Assembly (NCBI GenBank): GCA_024220505.1
Contig: JAKZZE010000007.1
Coordinates: 186,001-250,000, forward strand
Length of the DNA stretch: 64,000 bases
Source of the DNA: Rhizopus arrhizus
Lineage: Eukaryota > Mucoromycota > Mucoromycetes > Mucorales > Rhizopodaceae
Reading direction: 5' to 3'
In this document: positions 44,511 through 55,896 of the stretch, in pieces
Position numbering within the stretch: position 1 is the first letter of the stretch
Layout: the number at the start of each line of letters is the position of its first letter
Program-made: the position numbers and the translations under genes
Notes under the pieces: model-generated
Databases searched by the model: none
What the model was told of the DNA's origin: nothing
What the model saw: only the letters and a program-made list of their open reading frames with translations

Positions 44511-45627
44511 ATGATAACGTATAATAGATCTCTGTCACACATATTCCCCATTAATAGATGGGATAACAATTTATGTATCACTTCATACGTAAAACAAACA
44601 AGGGAAGTACTGCATGCATCTGCGTACAAAGGAACTTCAATGACGAAAATATCAGACGAATGCATGTTGTACTTGAAAAAAGTATCTGATGTAAATTACT
44701 AAACTTCTAAAAAAAAAAACTTTTCCCTAAAATTTACTAATTAGGCACTCGACAATGGTGATGTTGATATCTCAACATTTACCTTTGAGCCAGCCTCAGA
44801 GCTGGATGTAAATGTGAAGGCCGCTTGTTTGGAGTTTGTCTCTTCCCTGGCAATCAAATGTAGCGAACGATCCGAAGATATGTTCTTTGATCGATACCTG
44901 AAGCCATTGATCAGAGAAGCTATTTTAAAATCTTGCAGCAAAGACTTTGTTTGTTCGGGGTATGTAAACCTGCCATTATCACTTGAGACACACATATTTC
45001 TATGGACTAATTGCTGTATTATATTAGAAGTGATGCCTCGGACCCAAACGTGCCTTCCAAGAAGAAAGCTGACTTCATGTTGGGTTATAAAGGTCACAAG
45101 CGAGAAGTTTTTTTGTTTTATGTCGAGCTGAAAAGACATAATAAAATCAGCAAGTATCAAGTTGAAGACGATTTCGTCAAGCTGTGCAAGCATATGAAAT
45201 ATTCCATTGACAACCAAGCAGCAATAGGCATTGAGGCCCCAGTTGCCTTGGGCTTGTGGTGTGAGGGTATTAGCTTTTTTTTTACACATATTAATACCAA
45301 AATTTTCTAACATCATATATTCAGGTTTTGTTTGTTCCCTGCTGAAGATGACACTGGTCGAAGAGGGTGTTTATATGCCAGTAGTATTAAGAAAGTTCAG
45401 ACTCCCCGAGTCTGAATCTGAGTTGATCAGCCTCGCAAGAGCGATGGAGTGTTTGAACTTTGTCTTGGTATGTATAGATGCATATAATTGATTGTTCTCT
45501 TTTTATTAATTCCCCTTTGTAGGAGGAAGTAAAGAGCTTCCCAAAAAAATACAATGTCAGAACAAAGAAGGCAATTGTAAAAAAATATATAAAATCATCA
45601 TTTGTTTCAAAATTTGTTAAAAAATAA
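44511..45627 (+). CDS. PD-(D/E)XK nuclease-like protein, copy B
   Basis: Inverted twin of copy A: exons 44511..44690, 44745..44959, 45028..45266, 45325..45467 and 45523..45627, also 293 aa and undamaged. D147, E165 and K167 are kept. The second exon differs from copy A at one base in 215, while the third differs at 18 of about 239, 16 of them synonymous and 2 Val-to-Ile. Copy B lacks the upstream MSQN exons because the inverted repeat ends at 44447. Function unknown as for copy A. Confidence 0.7.
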
Positions 45628-47720
45628 AAATAAAAACATATATATTATGCTATAAGACTTTTGGGAAGAATAAAAGTTGTTTGATTCTATATTGATCATT
45701 GATATACGTCCTAAATCCATTAATTTTTGATACACCTTGTTGACAGTTATAGGTTGGCTTTTAGGTGTCTGATATCACGAAGGGGCGACTCATAGTATGG
45801 ATTGTGCTTCAAAATAGTCCCCTTTTTTCCTTGAATTTATGGCATCAAACAAATAGAACTAACACTGAATAAACTACGTAAGCAACTATATCAAATGTTT
45901 TAATTACAGTGCTCACTAATAATAATAACTTCATAACTATGTATAACAATTACCATGATATCTCAAGACGTGTCCCTGTTTAATAGTATCTGATGGAGGT
46001 GCCGGTTGACCATGCCCTGTGTTTATCGACTTGTAAAGAAATAGGCCATTCACGTCTTTTCAAGCACCAGAACTACAGATTTCATTTGATATAAAGCTCA
46101 AGTATATAGTTCTTATAATAAATTAATATGTATTTTTGTATAATAAAATAGCCGATTTTCTTGTAGCTTACTTTGTTTATGTGGAAATTGGGCTTTTACA
46201 TAAAATATAGATTCGCAAACGGAAACAGGATGATGAGGATCATGTAAGCAGGATATTTGGCTTCGATTCTAGGTTCATATTTGCACGTAGCTACTTTGCT
46301 GCGGGTCAGAGCGAGGGTATCAAGTGCCTGGTTGATCGTTAGGGCCGACACGCAACGACTGCACGCAAAGAGGTCAGAAGAGTACTGAAGGTCATGAAAG
46401 GAAAGGATTCCTGGCTTGCTTTCGCTTCCGTATAACGCAGTCTTTCAAGAGGCAAAATCCCCTTCAATACACTTCTCATAATCAAACGCCTTTTCAAAAG
46501 AGAAAAGATACCCTGCTACTGTGCTAAGTTATCAAAAAGTTCAGCAAGAAGAAAAGGTAATCTGTAGAAGGTAAGTAAACTTAGATAAAGTATTTTTTTT
46601 TTAATCTTAAAAATACTTATGATTCATCTAATATTCGACACCATATCAATTTTGCACGTAGCTACTTTGCTGCGGGTCAGAGCGAGGGTATCAAGTGCCT
46701 GGTTGATCGTTAGGGCCGACACGCAACGACTGCACGCAAAGAGGTCAGAAGAGTACTGAAGGTCATGAAAGGAAAGGATTCCTGGCTTGCTTTCGCTTCC
46801 GTATAACGCAGTCTTTCAAGAGGCAAAATCCCCTTCAATACACTTCTCATAATCAAACGCCTTTTCAAAAGAGAAAAGATACCCTGCTACTGTGCTAAGT
46901 TATCAAAAAGTTCAGCAAGAAGAAAAGGTAATCTGTAGAAGGTAAGTAAACTTAGATAAAGTATTTTTTTTTAATCTTAAAAATACTTATGATTCATCTA
47001 ATATTCGACACCATATCAATTTTGCACGTAGCTACTTTGCTGCGGGTCAGAGCGAGGGTATCAAGTGCCTGGTTGATCGTTAGGGCCGACACGCAACGAC
47101 TGCACGCAAAGAGGTCAGAAGAGTACTGAAGGTCATGAAAGGAAAGGATTCCTGGCTTGCTTTCGCTTCCGTATAACGCAGTCTTTCAAGAGGCAAAATC
47201 CCCTTCAATACACTTCTCATAATCAAACGCCTTTTCAAAAGAGAAAAGATACCCTGCTACTGTGCCATCGATTTTCAGATGATTTGGGTATGGTTCTTTA
47301 GTTTGCATTTTCAAATGTCAAAAATAATGTCCTTGTCCTTTTTGTTGTTGTTGTTCAGTATGTTACGTGGTTTTAAAGAAAGAGAAAAAAACAATGGAAA
47401 ACTAAATGTAAAAATTTTTCAACGATGTGACGTAGACATATTACGTTGTTTGTTTATTTTTGAGTAATGTTCCGCACGAGTATGCATAAATTAACTCATG
47501 TATCCAGCTTGAATGCACTAATAAATGGAAATCATGGTAAATAGAGTAAATAGGATTGAATAGGAATTACTCATTTAAGTTTTGCATGAAGTCCATGAAC
47601 GGTCGCAACGCTGCTCTGTCCTCCTGAAGCACTGATGCAACATTCTTATAGAAATCACAAAAGAAATATGATGTTTTTCCAATTTTCTATTAATTTCCCA
47701 AAATACGATTTTTTGGTACC
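45628..47720 (-). repeat. Right long arm of the palindrome
   Basis: Inverted partner of 37884-39254, longer because of the 371-bp tandem expansion at 46280-47270. No supported gene; the ORF at 47279-47467 is an AT-rich chance frame. Confidence 0.8.
46280..47270 (+). repeat. 371-bp tandem repeat, two full units and a partial third
   Basis: Units start at 46280, 46651 and 47021 with TTTGCACGTAGCTACTTTGC and run through GGTCAGAGCGAGGGTATCAA; period 370-371. Copies 1 and 2 end with a roughly 110-nt AT-rich spacer (TAAGTTATCAAAAAGTTCAG ...), absent from copy 3 and from the single left-arm copy. Unit core has higher GC than its flanks. Confidence 0.95.
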
Positions 47721-48420
47721 TATAGTATCCAATTTCATACGTTTTTCAAAAGCGGTTGTGGGAGTGGTATATCGAGAAAAAAAGAAGGGACTCATGCAAA
47801 CGACACTTATGCTACCAACTTATCATGTTAACGTACTGTTGCAGCCAATCTAATATGGCTTGGCCCTTTTTTTCTAATAAATAATTTTTTAATTGATTCC
47901 TTTCGTGTTTCCCTCAGTCTTTCTCATTTGTTGTTTCTTTCACTTGCTGTTAAACACCTTATACAAAGCGCACATTCCCATTCGAATCGCAATTACTTTA
48001 TTTTCATACTATCAAATAAGATGCAGTTATTAATAACCATAATTACTATTATTTTCTTATACTGATAACACTCTTCTCAAAATCAGTCGTTAATCATCTA
48101 ACTATTATCATAACTCTAAATAATAATGTAATATAACTTGGCAACCTATCAGTCTGGTGCTCACTTTCAATACTTATGCTTTATTAATATACGTTAATAA
48201 TCCTTCAATCTGTCTTCTCTCTTAAGAGCTATTACCTGTGTCTTAACAGCACTTAAAACTCTTATTACAACAGTTATAGATGTTCCCGTCGAACATTTAC
48301 AGGAGTTTATCCAGTATTCTATCAATGTTCTTCTAAGTACTTGAGTAAAGAAGATTTATAACATTTTTTAACCACAAGTTTGGCCAAATTATTTGTAACT
48401 TTACACAATTGGCCAATTTT
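47721..48420. other. Right-end segment without left counterpart
   Basis: AT-rich noncoding DNA between the long arm and the right terminal repeat; its last 180 nt pair with 43610-43805. No gene. Confidence 0.6.
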
Positions 48421-48479
48421 TTTTCAAAAAAGTGGGTGGAGTTTTCAAACATTTGGTAAGTTGAGACTGGAAGCACAGT
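48421..48479 (-). repeat. Right terminal inverted repeat of the palindromic element
   Basis: See the left repeat at 37814-37871; ends AAGCACAGT at 48471-48479. Confidence 0.85.
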
Positions 48480-49113
48480 ATATAAAAAAACGACTAGAAG
48501 GGATGTATTTCTGGAGTTTTTGAAACGCATATCCTGTTAGAGTGTTGTGGTCATAGATTGTGTATAAAGAATGGAAAGGGTTGGATAAGCATGAAAACTT
48601 TAAAATACACTTTATTATTCTTGGTTTGAATGAACCCCAATTTTCGGATCACAAGTGGAATCGCAGTGCATCTTTAAAGATTTTTATATAAAAAAAGAGT
48701 ATTCATATATCAAGCATACATTATAAAATTTATGAGATACGAAACCGATAATAAATGAAAGGGTACTCTTGTAAACTTAAAATATTCTTAATACATGAAC
48801 TCGGTCACTTTATGCTATCCATTTGTATGGTAGACCTGTCTGGTAGCATCATTGGCCGTACATTATCCCCAACTGAACCAGCTGTCTTTTGCAGTCGAAA
48901 AAAAAAGTCTGCGGGCCACAATTTTTAAAGTTACGTCACAGTCTTGTTTTGGTGGAATCTGATTGGTTAAAGATGTTGAAATTTTTTTTTTCCTTTAAAA
49001 AATCCTAAAATGATCGTTTTCCTTTCCTTTTTTTTCAACGTACGAGGCTTAGTTGAAGGCTTGGTTCTTTATTGCTTTTCCTTTTATACAGAACTCCGGT
49101 CCAAAATATAAAT
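48480..49113. other. Intergenic, promoter side of the Myb-C2H2 gene
   Basis: No gene supported. A possible 5'-UTR intron acceptor (TTTTATACAG) lies at 49082-49091, 20 nt before the chosen ATG. Confidence 0.45.
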
Positions 49114-50821
49114 ATGGCTCGTGTTCATTTATTTGCTTCGCCACCTTACAATGAAAAGAGAACGAATAGACACCCATCACCTACAGTGGAAGATGTCATT
49201 GCCGATGCACCATCTTCTCCAAAAACAATAGAAGAAAACAAGACGGTTGAAAATACAGAGTTAACGGCCGCTTTACTTCAACCTACTGAAGAAGCGATTG
49301 ACACCAAGTCGGAAGATGTCTTGGATCAAGCAGCAGCAGCAACGGCTCTTCAGTTATTGGGTTTGTCAAGTGTTTCAAAAGATGATGACACAGTGGATGA
49401 TAACGGAAAGTCAGCAGAAATCATTTATTCAACACACCAAGACGATGTAGACCTAAGTGAAGACAATTCAGCACAGGACTACAAAAGAGGTACTTGGACA
49501 AAAGAAGAGGATGACTTGTTATTGTTTGGTATCAAAAAGTTTGGATACGGTCGCTGGAAAGAGATTGCGAGTACGATTCCTGGTAGGAAGGGTAAGCAAT
49601 TGAAACAGAGATGGGACAATACACTAGCTGCAAAATATGTGGATCAAGAATGGCTAAAGAAAAAAATTAAAAGCAGTGTTGAACAACCAAATGAAGATAA
49701 AGATGATAAAGCGCTCAAGTTCTTGGAGACGACAGATTGGAATGATGTGGCATTAAAAATATCCGAAAAGGCAAGACAAGGTGATCAAGGTGCTATTGAA
49801 GCCCTTTTATCTCAAGCCTTACTGGGCACAGTGAGTAGTGCTGACAACAATAACACAACCTATGATTCAACACAAGAAAGTCAGCAGCAACCATCACACA
49901 CAACAGCCACAGATACCAGCTTACCACAACATACTGAAGCAGACAATTCACAACACCCTTCTACCCCTACAGCAACAACAACAACAACAACAGCAGCAGC
50001 AGCAGCAGCAGCCCCAACTGAGCATTCTACTAATATTCCCACTTATTCGTCTAGCTCTACCGCTCCACCCACACTCAACTTTGCTGATGCTGCCTTGGCA
50101 CTCTATACTCAACATCTGGCTGCTCAACAACAACAACAACATAGCAATAGCACAAGCGCCACCGGATCGCCGTCTGCCAACACACCGATTTTAAATCATC
50201 CTTACTTTATGACAAATCCTTTTACGTCAGGCACTGATAATGTTGCTGCTGCTGTTGCTGCCGTCGCTGCCGTTGCCCATCAAGCTTCTCAACAACCGCA
50301 ATCTCAATCCCCCAATCCTCCACAAAGTAAGTAGTGTTGGTTTTTGCATGAATGCAATCTAAAAGGTTTTATAGCAAGAAATCATCTGAAAAGACGTCGA
50401 AGTGATCCTGCACTGGCAGACACACAAAGTGCCGCCATGTCAATCTATGCTTCTGCTACACCCATCACAACCACCATCAATAATCAAACACAGACTGTAT
50501 ATCCCTGTCTGTTTCCTAATTGTGGCAAGACCTTTGCTCGGCTGTATAATCTCAAAAGCCATTCAAGAACACACACAGACGATCGTCCATTTGTCTGTCC
50601 ATCTTGTAATGCTGCCTTCAGTCGAAATCATGATCTCAAGCGTCACTCAAAAATTCACGGTGGAGATAAACCTTATCAATGTCAAGGCTGTAAAAAGAGC
50701 TTCTCAAGGTAAACGAGTGGTGAATATAAAATAAGCTTTATTGATCTTTCTCTATAGACTGGATGCATTAAAAAGACATAAAAGTAATCAAAGAAACAAA
50801 CAAAGTTGTATGGAACATTGA
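49114..50821 (+). CDS. Myb/SANT plus C2H2 zinc-finger transcription factor
   Basis: Exons 49114..50326, 50375..50708 and 50758..50821 give 536 aa. Start at MARVHLFASPPYNEK, the first ATG. A single Myb repeat lies at about residues 125-180 (RGTWTKEEDDLLLFGIKKFG, YGRWKEIASTIPGRKGKQ LKQRW). A long Gln/Thr/Ala-rich low-complexity stretch follows (poly-Thr and poly-Ala coded by ACA/GCA runs). Across the first intron come three C2H2 fingers: YPCLFPNCGKTFARLYNLKS, FVCPSCNAAFSRNHDLKRHS and YQCQGCKKSFSRLDALKRH; the third ends ...NKQSC, so its last ligand would be Cys. Such a Myb-then-C2H2 order in one chain is uncommon in fungi. Nuclear regulator; target unknown. Confidence 0.88.
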
Positions 50822-50960
50822 AACTGTGTAAAACATTAGCATATCGAATCTATATACATATATAATCCTCTTTTCTCTCTCTCTCTCTTTATTCACGTAT
50901 GTAAATAAAATAAAAACAAGTCGAAATTAATGGGGGAATATTGCGCCTCATCTCTTTTAT

Positions 50961-53585
50961 TTATGCTAAATAATGATATGCGCGTCTATCTTCTGTACTT
51001 CTTTCGAGATACTCACGATCAATCAAGGCTTCAATTCTCTTTTTAATCATCAAGGGACTTGGCATAAATCGAGAGCTCAACTGTCTTGTCACTTCTGCAA
51101 TCAATAAATTATGCTCCATCGTCTTTCGATCTTTCATGATTCGAACAATGGCTGCCTCAATTTGATGCTTACGCTCTTCATCCACCTTGTCCTGTGTATT
51201 CTTTCTCTCGCTGTCATTCTCTACCTTGGACGCCACCGCTTGAATCTTTATACGCGCTAGATTACACGTGAAGCTTGCGTTGAAAGAAAATGTGTCATCG
51301 TCCAGGACATCTCGACCTTTGGATGACTTGTTTAAAATCTTGTATTTCGTGCAAGCCAAGGATTGAAGCGTTCGCTTCAGATCAGCGTCAGCTATTTGCG
51401 TCAGTGTCTTGAGCTCTTGCCAAGATAACGTGTCATGTTGATTGAATTGAAGTAAGACCATCATCGCATAGGTGGATACATTCAAAAGATGTTTGGATTT
51501 TGAGAAAACGGCTCGAACGTCAGCCGTGCCCATCTGAGGTTGCCAAGTCAGTCTTCTTCCGCTGTGTCTTGCAAAGTAAAATCTTTCAAAGGATTGACAG
51601 GCTTCGATCGCTGTGGGCGGCATGGTACATCGAGGTGATGTAGAAAGGTTCATGGGCCAAAAGGTAGAAGTCAAGACAGTGACAGAGACTTCAAGGGGAA
51701 GTCTGTCGTTGATTTTGTCAAGGTATTCCTTGAATATGCCGTTCATCTCGGAAGAGAGTCTCATGTCGTTAAACATACCTTCCAGCTTATTGGTAAATTG
51801 ATACCCACATTCTCTCTGTTTTTGCATGTTGTAAGTTCCTCTCGATTTGTTTTCATGACTATAAGCACGCTTACCTTCAGCTTGGATAGCATTCCTCTTT
51901 CGGCATCATCCGATACACTTCTGTTTAATAATAATCGTTTTGCTAAATGCTGTTTATAATAGCGCTCAAATACATCCTTGTCTTGTAAGTATCTAAAGAG
52001 CGTGATTGTTTTATCTAATATATCATCTACTTCATCTTCTGATTTCTAAACAAACACATTAGTCTCATCTTCTTACTACCAATACACATCACACTTTACG
52101 CCCTTTAACCCTTTCTTTAAATTTTCATCAATAAATAACGAAATGAACTCTGCTGATTTTGGATTTTCGTTTATAAATCTTTCAAAAGCTTCATTGAAAA
52201 CAGTTTGAAATGATTTATCCTTGTTGGCTGCTTGATCCAGTATTTTATCAAATTTATCTTGTAATTCCAACACCTCCTGGACCCAACGTATAGCGAGCTG
52301 ACTCGAGCCCTTTTCTATCTTTAGATCGCTATTGATATGCTGGTTGATTTGTGATCCCAGAGTAAGGATATATTTGCTTATAAATGATCTCATTTCGTTC
52401 AGACCAGCTGGAACGCGCGAAAATAAATTGTACATGCGCAAAAGATCTTCGTATTTGTCTGCGGCTAACATGCTTTCTAATCCAGAGTTCTTCATCTACG
52501 GTCAAACTAAGTAAAGAAGAAATAGCATAAAACACGCGTGTGTTTTCTTTACCTCCATTAATGCTTTTACGTTGTTTTCGATAAGTTCTGTTTCAATAAT
52601 TGTTCGAATCTTTACCTCTGTTGTCATCGACAAACAGTGGACTGTTCTTTCATATTCTTCTTCTAGTCTCTTTTCTACCTAAAATATATATTTTTTAATA
52701 AATCAATTTTTGTCAGAGGGCTCTCTCTTTTTTGTTACTTTTCGCATAAACTCTGAAGCATCATACGATGATACTAATTTTTGACTTTCAATCTGATAAA
52801 ATGAGGTACTTTTTTCTAAATAATCGGACTCAAAATCTACTGCATAAACTGTGTTATTTGTTGTTGAGTCCTTCAACTCGGCCAACATTGCAACAGCAGA
52901 TTGAATAGCACTTCGATCAATAACATCCCCTTCTCGTTCAAATTGTATCTGTGTTAACATGGCTGATATAAGATGCTTTTGTATTGGGTAATTATTTGAT
53001 CGAATCACTTTATCACGAAACAGATTTAGTCCCATATCATAAACACCTGGTAAATTGTATTTAGGCAATCGATCATTCTTTTTTTTTATATATATTAAAT
53101 AGGTTAATTTCATCATTATTTGCACAACCTCTTTTATGTTACCAAATACGTCAATACTTGTAATATCAATTCCACAGCAGTCGTATAATCATCCCACACA
53201 CGCTTGATTGTCTTGAGAAAAGATGCACCGGCATCAATCGTATCTGTCTTTGTTTGAACGAACGCAGGCACAATGGTTTCTTGTGCTGTCTTTTCCAAAT
53301 ACTCTGCAATCACCTTCTCAACATCATGATAAAGCTTTTCACCAAACTGTCGCATTGTTAGCTTGTATGCTGTACGGTACAGCAGTTCATATGAAAGCTC
53401 CCTTGCTTGCTTTTGAAATATGACCATAATGGCATTACTTAGAATTTCAAACCCTTCGTCATATTCTTGTGTTTGATCAACACCAGGCTGAAAAGAATTT
53501 TATCTTTAGTATTTAAATACATGACATTGTTGTTTTATCTTACTGCTCTTTTGGGTGGTCTAATTCTACCCTTTTTTAAAGACAT
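50961..53585 (-). CDS. CUL3: Cullin-3
   Basis: Exons 53544..53585, 53158..53487, 52739..53077, 52553..52678, 52100..52495, 51875..52045 and 50961..51815 give 752 aa, all phases closing. Scaffold of BTB-adaptor ubiquitin ligases. N-terminal cullin repeats show [34 protein letters not shown] helix pairs that bind BTB proteins ([11 protein letters not shown] leads in). Middle: [20 protein letters not shown] and [13 protein letters not shown]. Cullin homology domain: [40 protein letters not shown]-terminal WHB domain contains [20 protein letters not shown], whose Lys is the neddylation site, and ends YHYLA. The sequence follows CUL3 rather than CUL1 or CUL4 throughout. Confidence 0.96.
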
Positions 53586-53956
53586 GTGTAGTTGTAAGAA
53601 AAAAAAAAGAAGCTGTATTTTTTTTTTCTTTGGCTTTGCAGAAAATGTATTTCAGCTTTTATTAGACCTCACGTGATTGGCTCTCAACTTCAGCACGATT
53701 TTTCCTGCAACATTTCTATTGCAGAGCCACGTTACACACAGAGACAGAGCAACATTCGCAGCAAATCATAAACAATGTAGCCTGATATACATCTTTTGAA
53801 TATTTCATACAGTATGGCTTTATGCTGCATTGTCTCTCTCCTTTTTGTATCGGGAGTGAAATTATTCTTTAGTGACAATTCCAATAAACAAGTTCAAAAT
53901 GATCAAATGTGTTTTAAAACAAAAACAACAGACAAACGGAATATAAAAGAAGCAAG

Positions 53957-53989
<33 letters not shown>

Positions 53990-55519
53990 TGCTGATGGTA
54001 GAGCATGGTTACGTATATGCAACATATATCATTGTGATTTTGAACAAAGAGCAGTAGCTGCTCTGATTTCATTAACAATCATATGAACTACGTATGAGAC
54101 ACGCAGTAATATAGTAGGTTCTTTTCGGGTCTATTTTAACATGACATGGGTCTCAAGCACCAAATCGAAAGCTATATACATATCCCAAGATTCTTAAGGT
54201 GACATAAAAAACCTTGAGTAAACGCTTAATGATGCATGGAGGTTATGTGCCTCATGCTTTAGTGAATCTACATAAAGTTGGTTCAGGGTTTGAATAACTA
54301 TATTAAATGCATAGACCATAGTATTATGTTCTGGTAAAGTAATTAAGGAATAACAATAAAACCAAAGAATACTTTTTGAGACTGAACTTTATTTAAGATA
54401 ATCTTAATTGTTAAAAAGAAATCATTACAAAGTCTACTATTTATATTCTTCTATCAGTTGGCGGGTAAATGAGTAGTTATGAGCGTAGATCCAATAATTG
54501 ACATGTTTGATTGAGGAATGATCACTGAATTGATTATTAAAGTTTTCAATTCGTTGTTTTTATAGATCTTATTGTTCTTTAACTGATCTGGGAGAATTGT
54601 CCCGTCTTCATTGAGAAGAAAGATATATTTATATGAAATGCCTCCAGTCAGATCAAAATTGACTGGGTACTTGATCCATTATTATTCATTTACAGAAATG
54701 ATGAATAGTAAAGATCATGACTTATTTATTGTTCATGTTTACTTTATAGAATGAATCTAATTGTGATAGTTTTATATAAAAAGAAGAAGAATATATTTTA
54801 TTTAATAAAGATTTAAATTATTATCTTTTATCAATTTTAATATACTTCTTTTAGTTGTGATTATTCAATGTCTGTTATGATCAGACGCTGTTCTACAACA
54901 CATAGCAGTGATTGAAAGATTAGAAGTATATTTTTACATTAATTCATAGGCTGTTGCTCTATGAGTTTGCTTCTACATTTTATGAGTCATAATTTTTTCG
55001 TTCTTTCTTTTACTTTCTTTTTTTTTTTTTTTTTTTTTTTTGAGGATTGGAAAAGCACAATATGAAACTGTTTTACCAGTCGACCAGAAATATATTGTTT
55101 TGGAGGCAATCCATTCGCTTAACTGTTGCTACTGCTGTTAGAGAGCTTTTTTGCTGAATCAATCGCGTTTTAGGTGCCTTCTTCCGATCGAACGTTTAAC
55201 TGGTTCAAAAATATTAATAATCATTATTAAGCTTTGTACTCCGCGAAGTTTACTACAGTGCAGATGTGCTATCTCATTCCTTCAATACAGTAAGCTGTAT
55301 CATCATCTCTATGGATACTTTCTAAACTGAGTGAAGAAGCCAGCAAGCATTCTATGAATTTTGACTGGCTTCATGTGAGCAGTGTAGATTTTTTGTGGCC
55401 GAATTGACAGTGTACACCCCATTATTTCATATCCCGCCCCCTGCTGCTCAAAAAATGCATATAATCCCCAATGCAGTTCAACCATCTTTTCTTTTCCTCT
55501 AATAAAAAAACATTTCATT
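53586..55519. other. Intergenic with CUL3 promoter motif and a coding-like patch
   Basis: CACGTGATTGG at 53670-53680 combines an E-box and an inverted CCAAT box 85-95 nt upstream of the CUL3 ATG. A 28-nt A-run lies at 53958-53985. At 54454-54678 (-) an open stretch reads VNFDLTGGISYKYIFLLNED, GTILPDQLKNNKIY and MSIIGSTLITTHLPAN to a stop; it looks like an exon but matches no family I know. A 27-nt T-run at 55015-55041. Confidence 0.4.
53670..53680. promoter_or_regulatory. E-box plus CCAAT box upstream of CUL3
   Basis: CACGTG followed directly by ATTGG, close to the start codon at 53585. Typical positions for core fungal promoter elements; function not shown. Confidence 0.4.
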
Positions 55520-55896
55520 ATGTCTCATCATCCTAGTTATACTATGGCCGGCTTGTGTGTAGCAGGGTAAAAAAAATAAAATAATGATGACTATTCCTCA
55601 AAGTGAGGTTTTTTAAAACGGAATATTTTAGTGGTGTCATTGGCTTTGCAAGAACACGTTCAGTACCTTCTTTAGTAGCAGGTCTTGGTGTTGGTGCATT
55701 ATATGGTGCTGCTGGACGTTTGATTCAACAAAACAAGGATTATGGACATGAGACTGCTGTTGCTGCTTCTGCTATCTTGGGTGGTGCCATGATTCCTCGT
55801 GCTATTAAGACTAAGAAACCTTTGCCTATTGCTTTATCTGTCATTTCTCTTACTGCTGGTTCTTACTATGTAAAGAAGATCATTGAATACAGTTAA
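55520..55896 (+). CDS. TMEM14 family membrane protein
   Basis: Exons 55520..55566 and 55632..55896 give 103 aa. Splicing rebuilds MAGLCVAGGVIGFARTRSVP, the TMEM14 N-terminal helix, followed by SLVAGLGVGALYGAAGRLIQ, HETAVAASAILGGAMIPRAI and KPLPIALSVISLTAGSYYVK: four short Gly/Ala-rich membrane helices. Animal TMEM14C is an inner mitochondrial membrane protein needed for porphyrin transport in haem synthesis; the fungal role is less clear. Length is the family norm. Confidence 0.93.

Larger units (their letters stand above)
37814..48479. mobile_element. 10.7-kb palindromic element with nuclease-like genes
   Basis: Both ends carry ACTGTGCTTCYAGTCTCAAY followed by TTACCAAATGTTTGAAAACT, in inverted orientation (37814-37871 and 48421-48479, about 58 bp, two mismatches). 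Inside, long arms pair: 37884-39254 with 45628-47720, and 41643-42842 with 44447-45627. The left arm is interrupted by 2.4 kb of unpaired DNA and the centre (42843-44446) is unique. Two inverted copies of a 293-aa nuclease-like gene occupy the inner arms. No convincing target-site duplication. The whole looks like one large inverted-repeat transposon or an inverted duplication of one, with later insertions. Confidence 0.65.

Noticed and set aside
46280..47270. CRISPR-like array
   Set aside because: Only three long units with no short repeat/spacer pattern; the genome is fungal.
49948..50142. Minus-strand ORF with poly-Cys
   Set aside because: Reverse reading of the GCA/ACA repeats in the Myb-C2H2 gene.
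53985..54065. tRNA-like string GAGCTGCTGATGGTAGAGCATGG
   Set aside because: Looks like a D-arm, but no B box or acceptor pairing follows.
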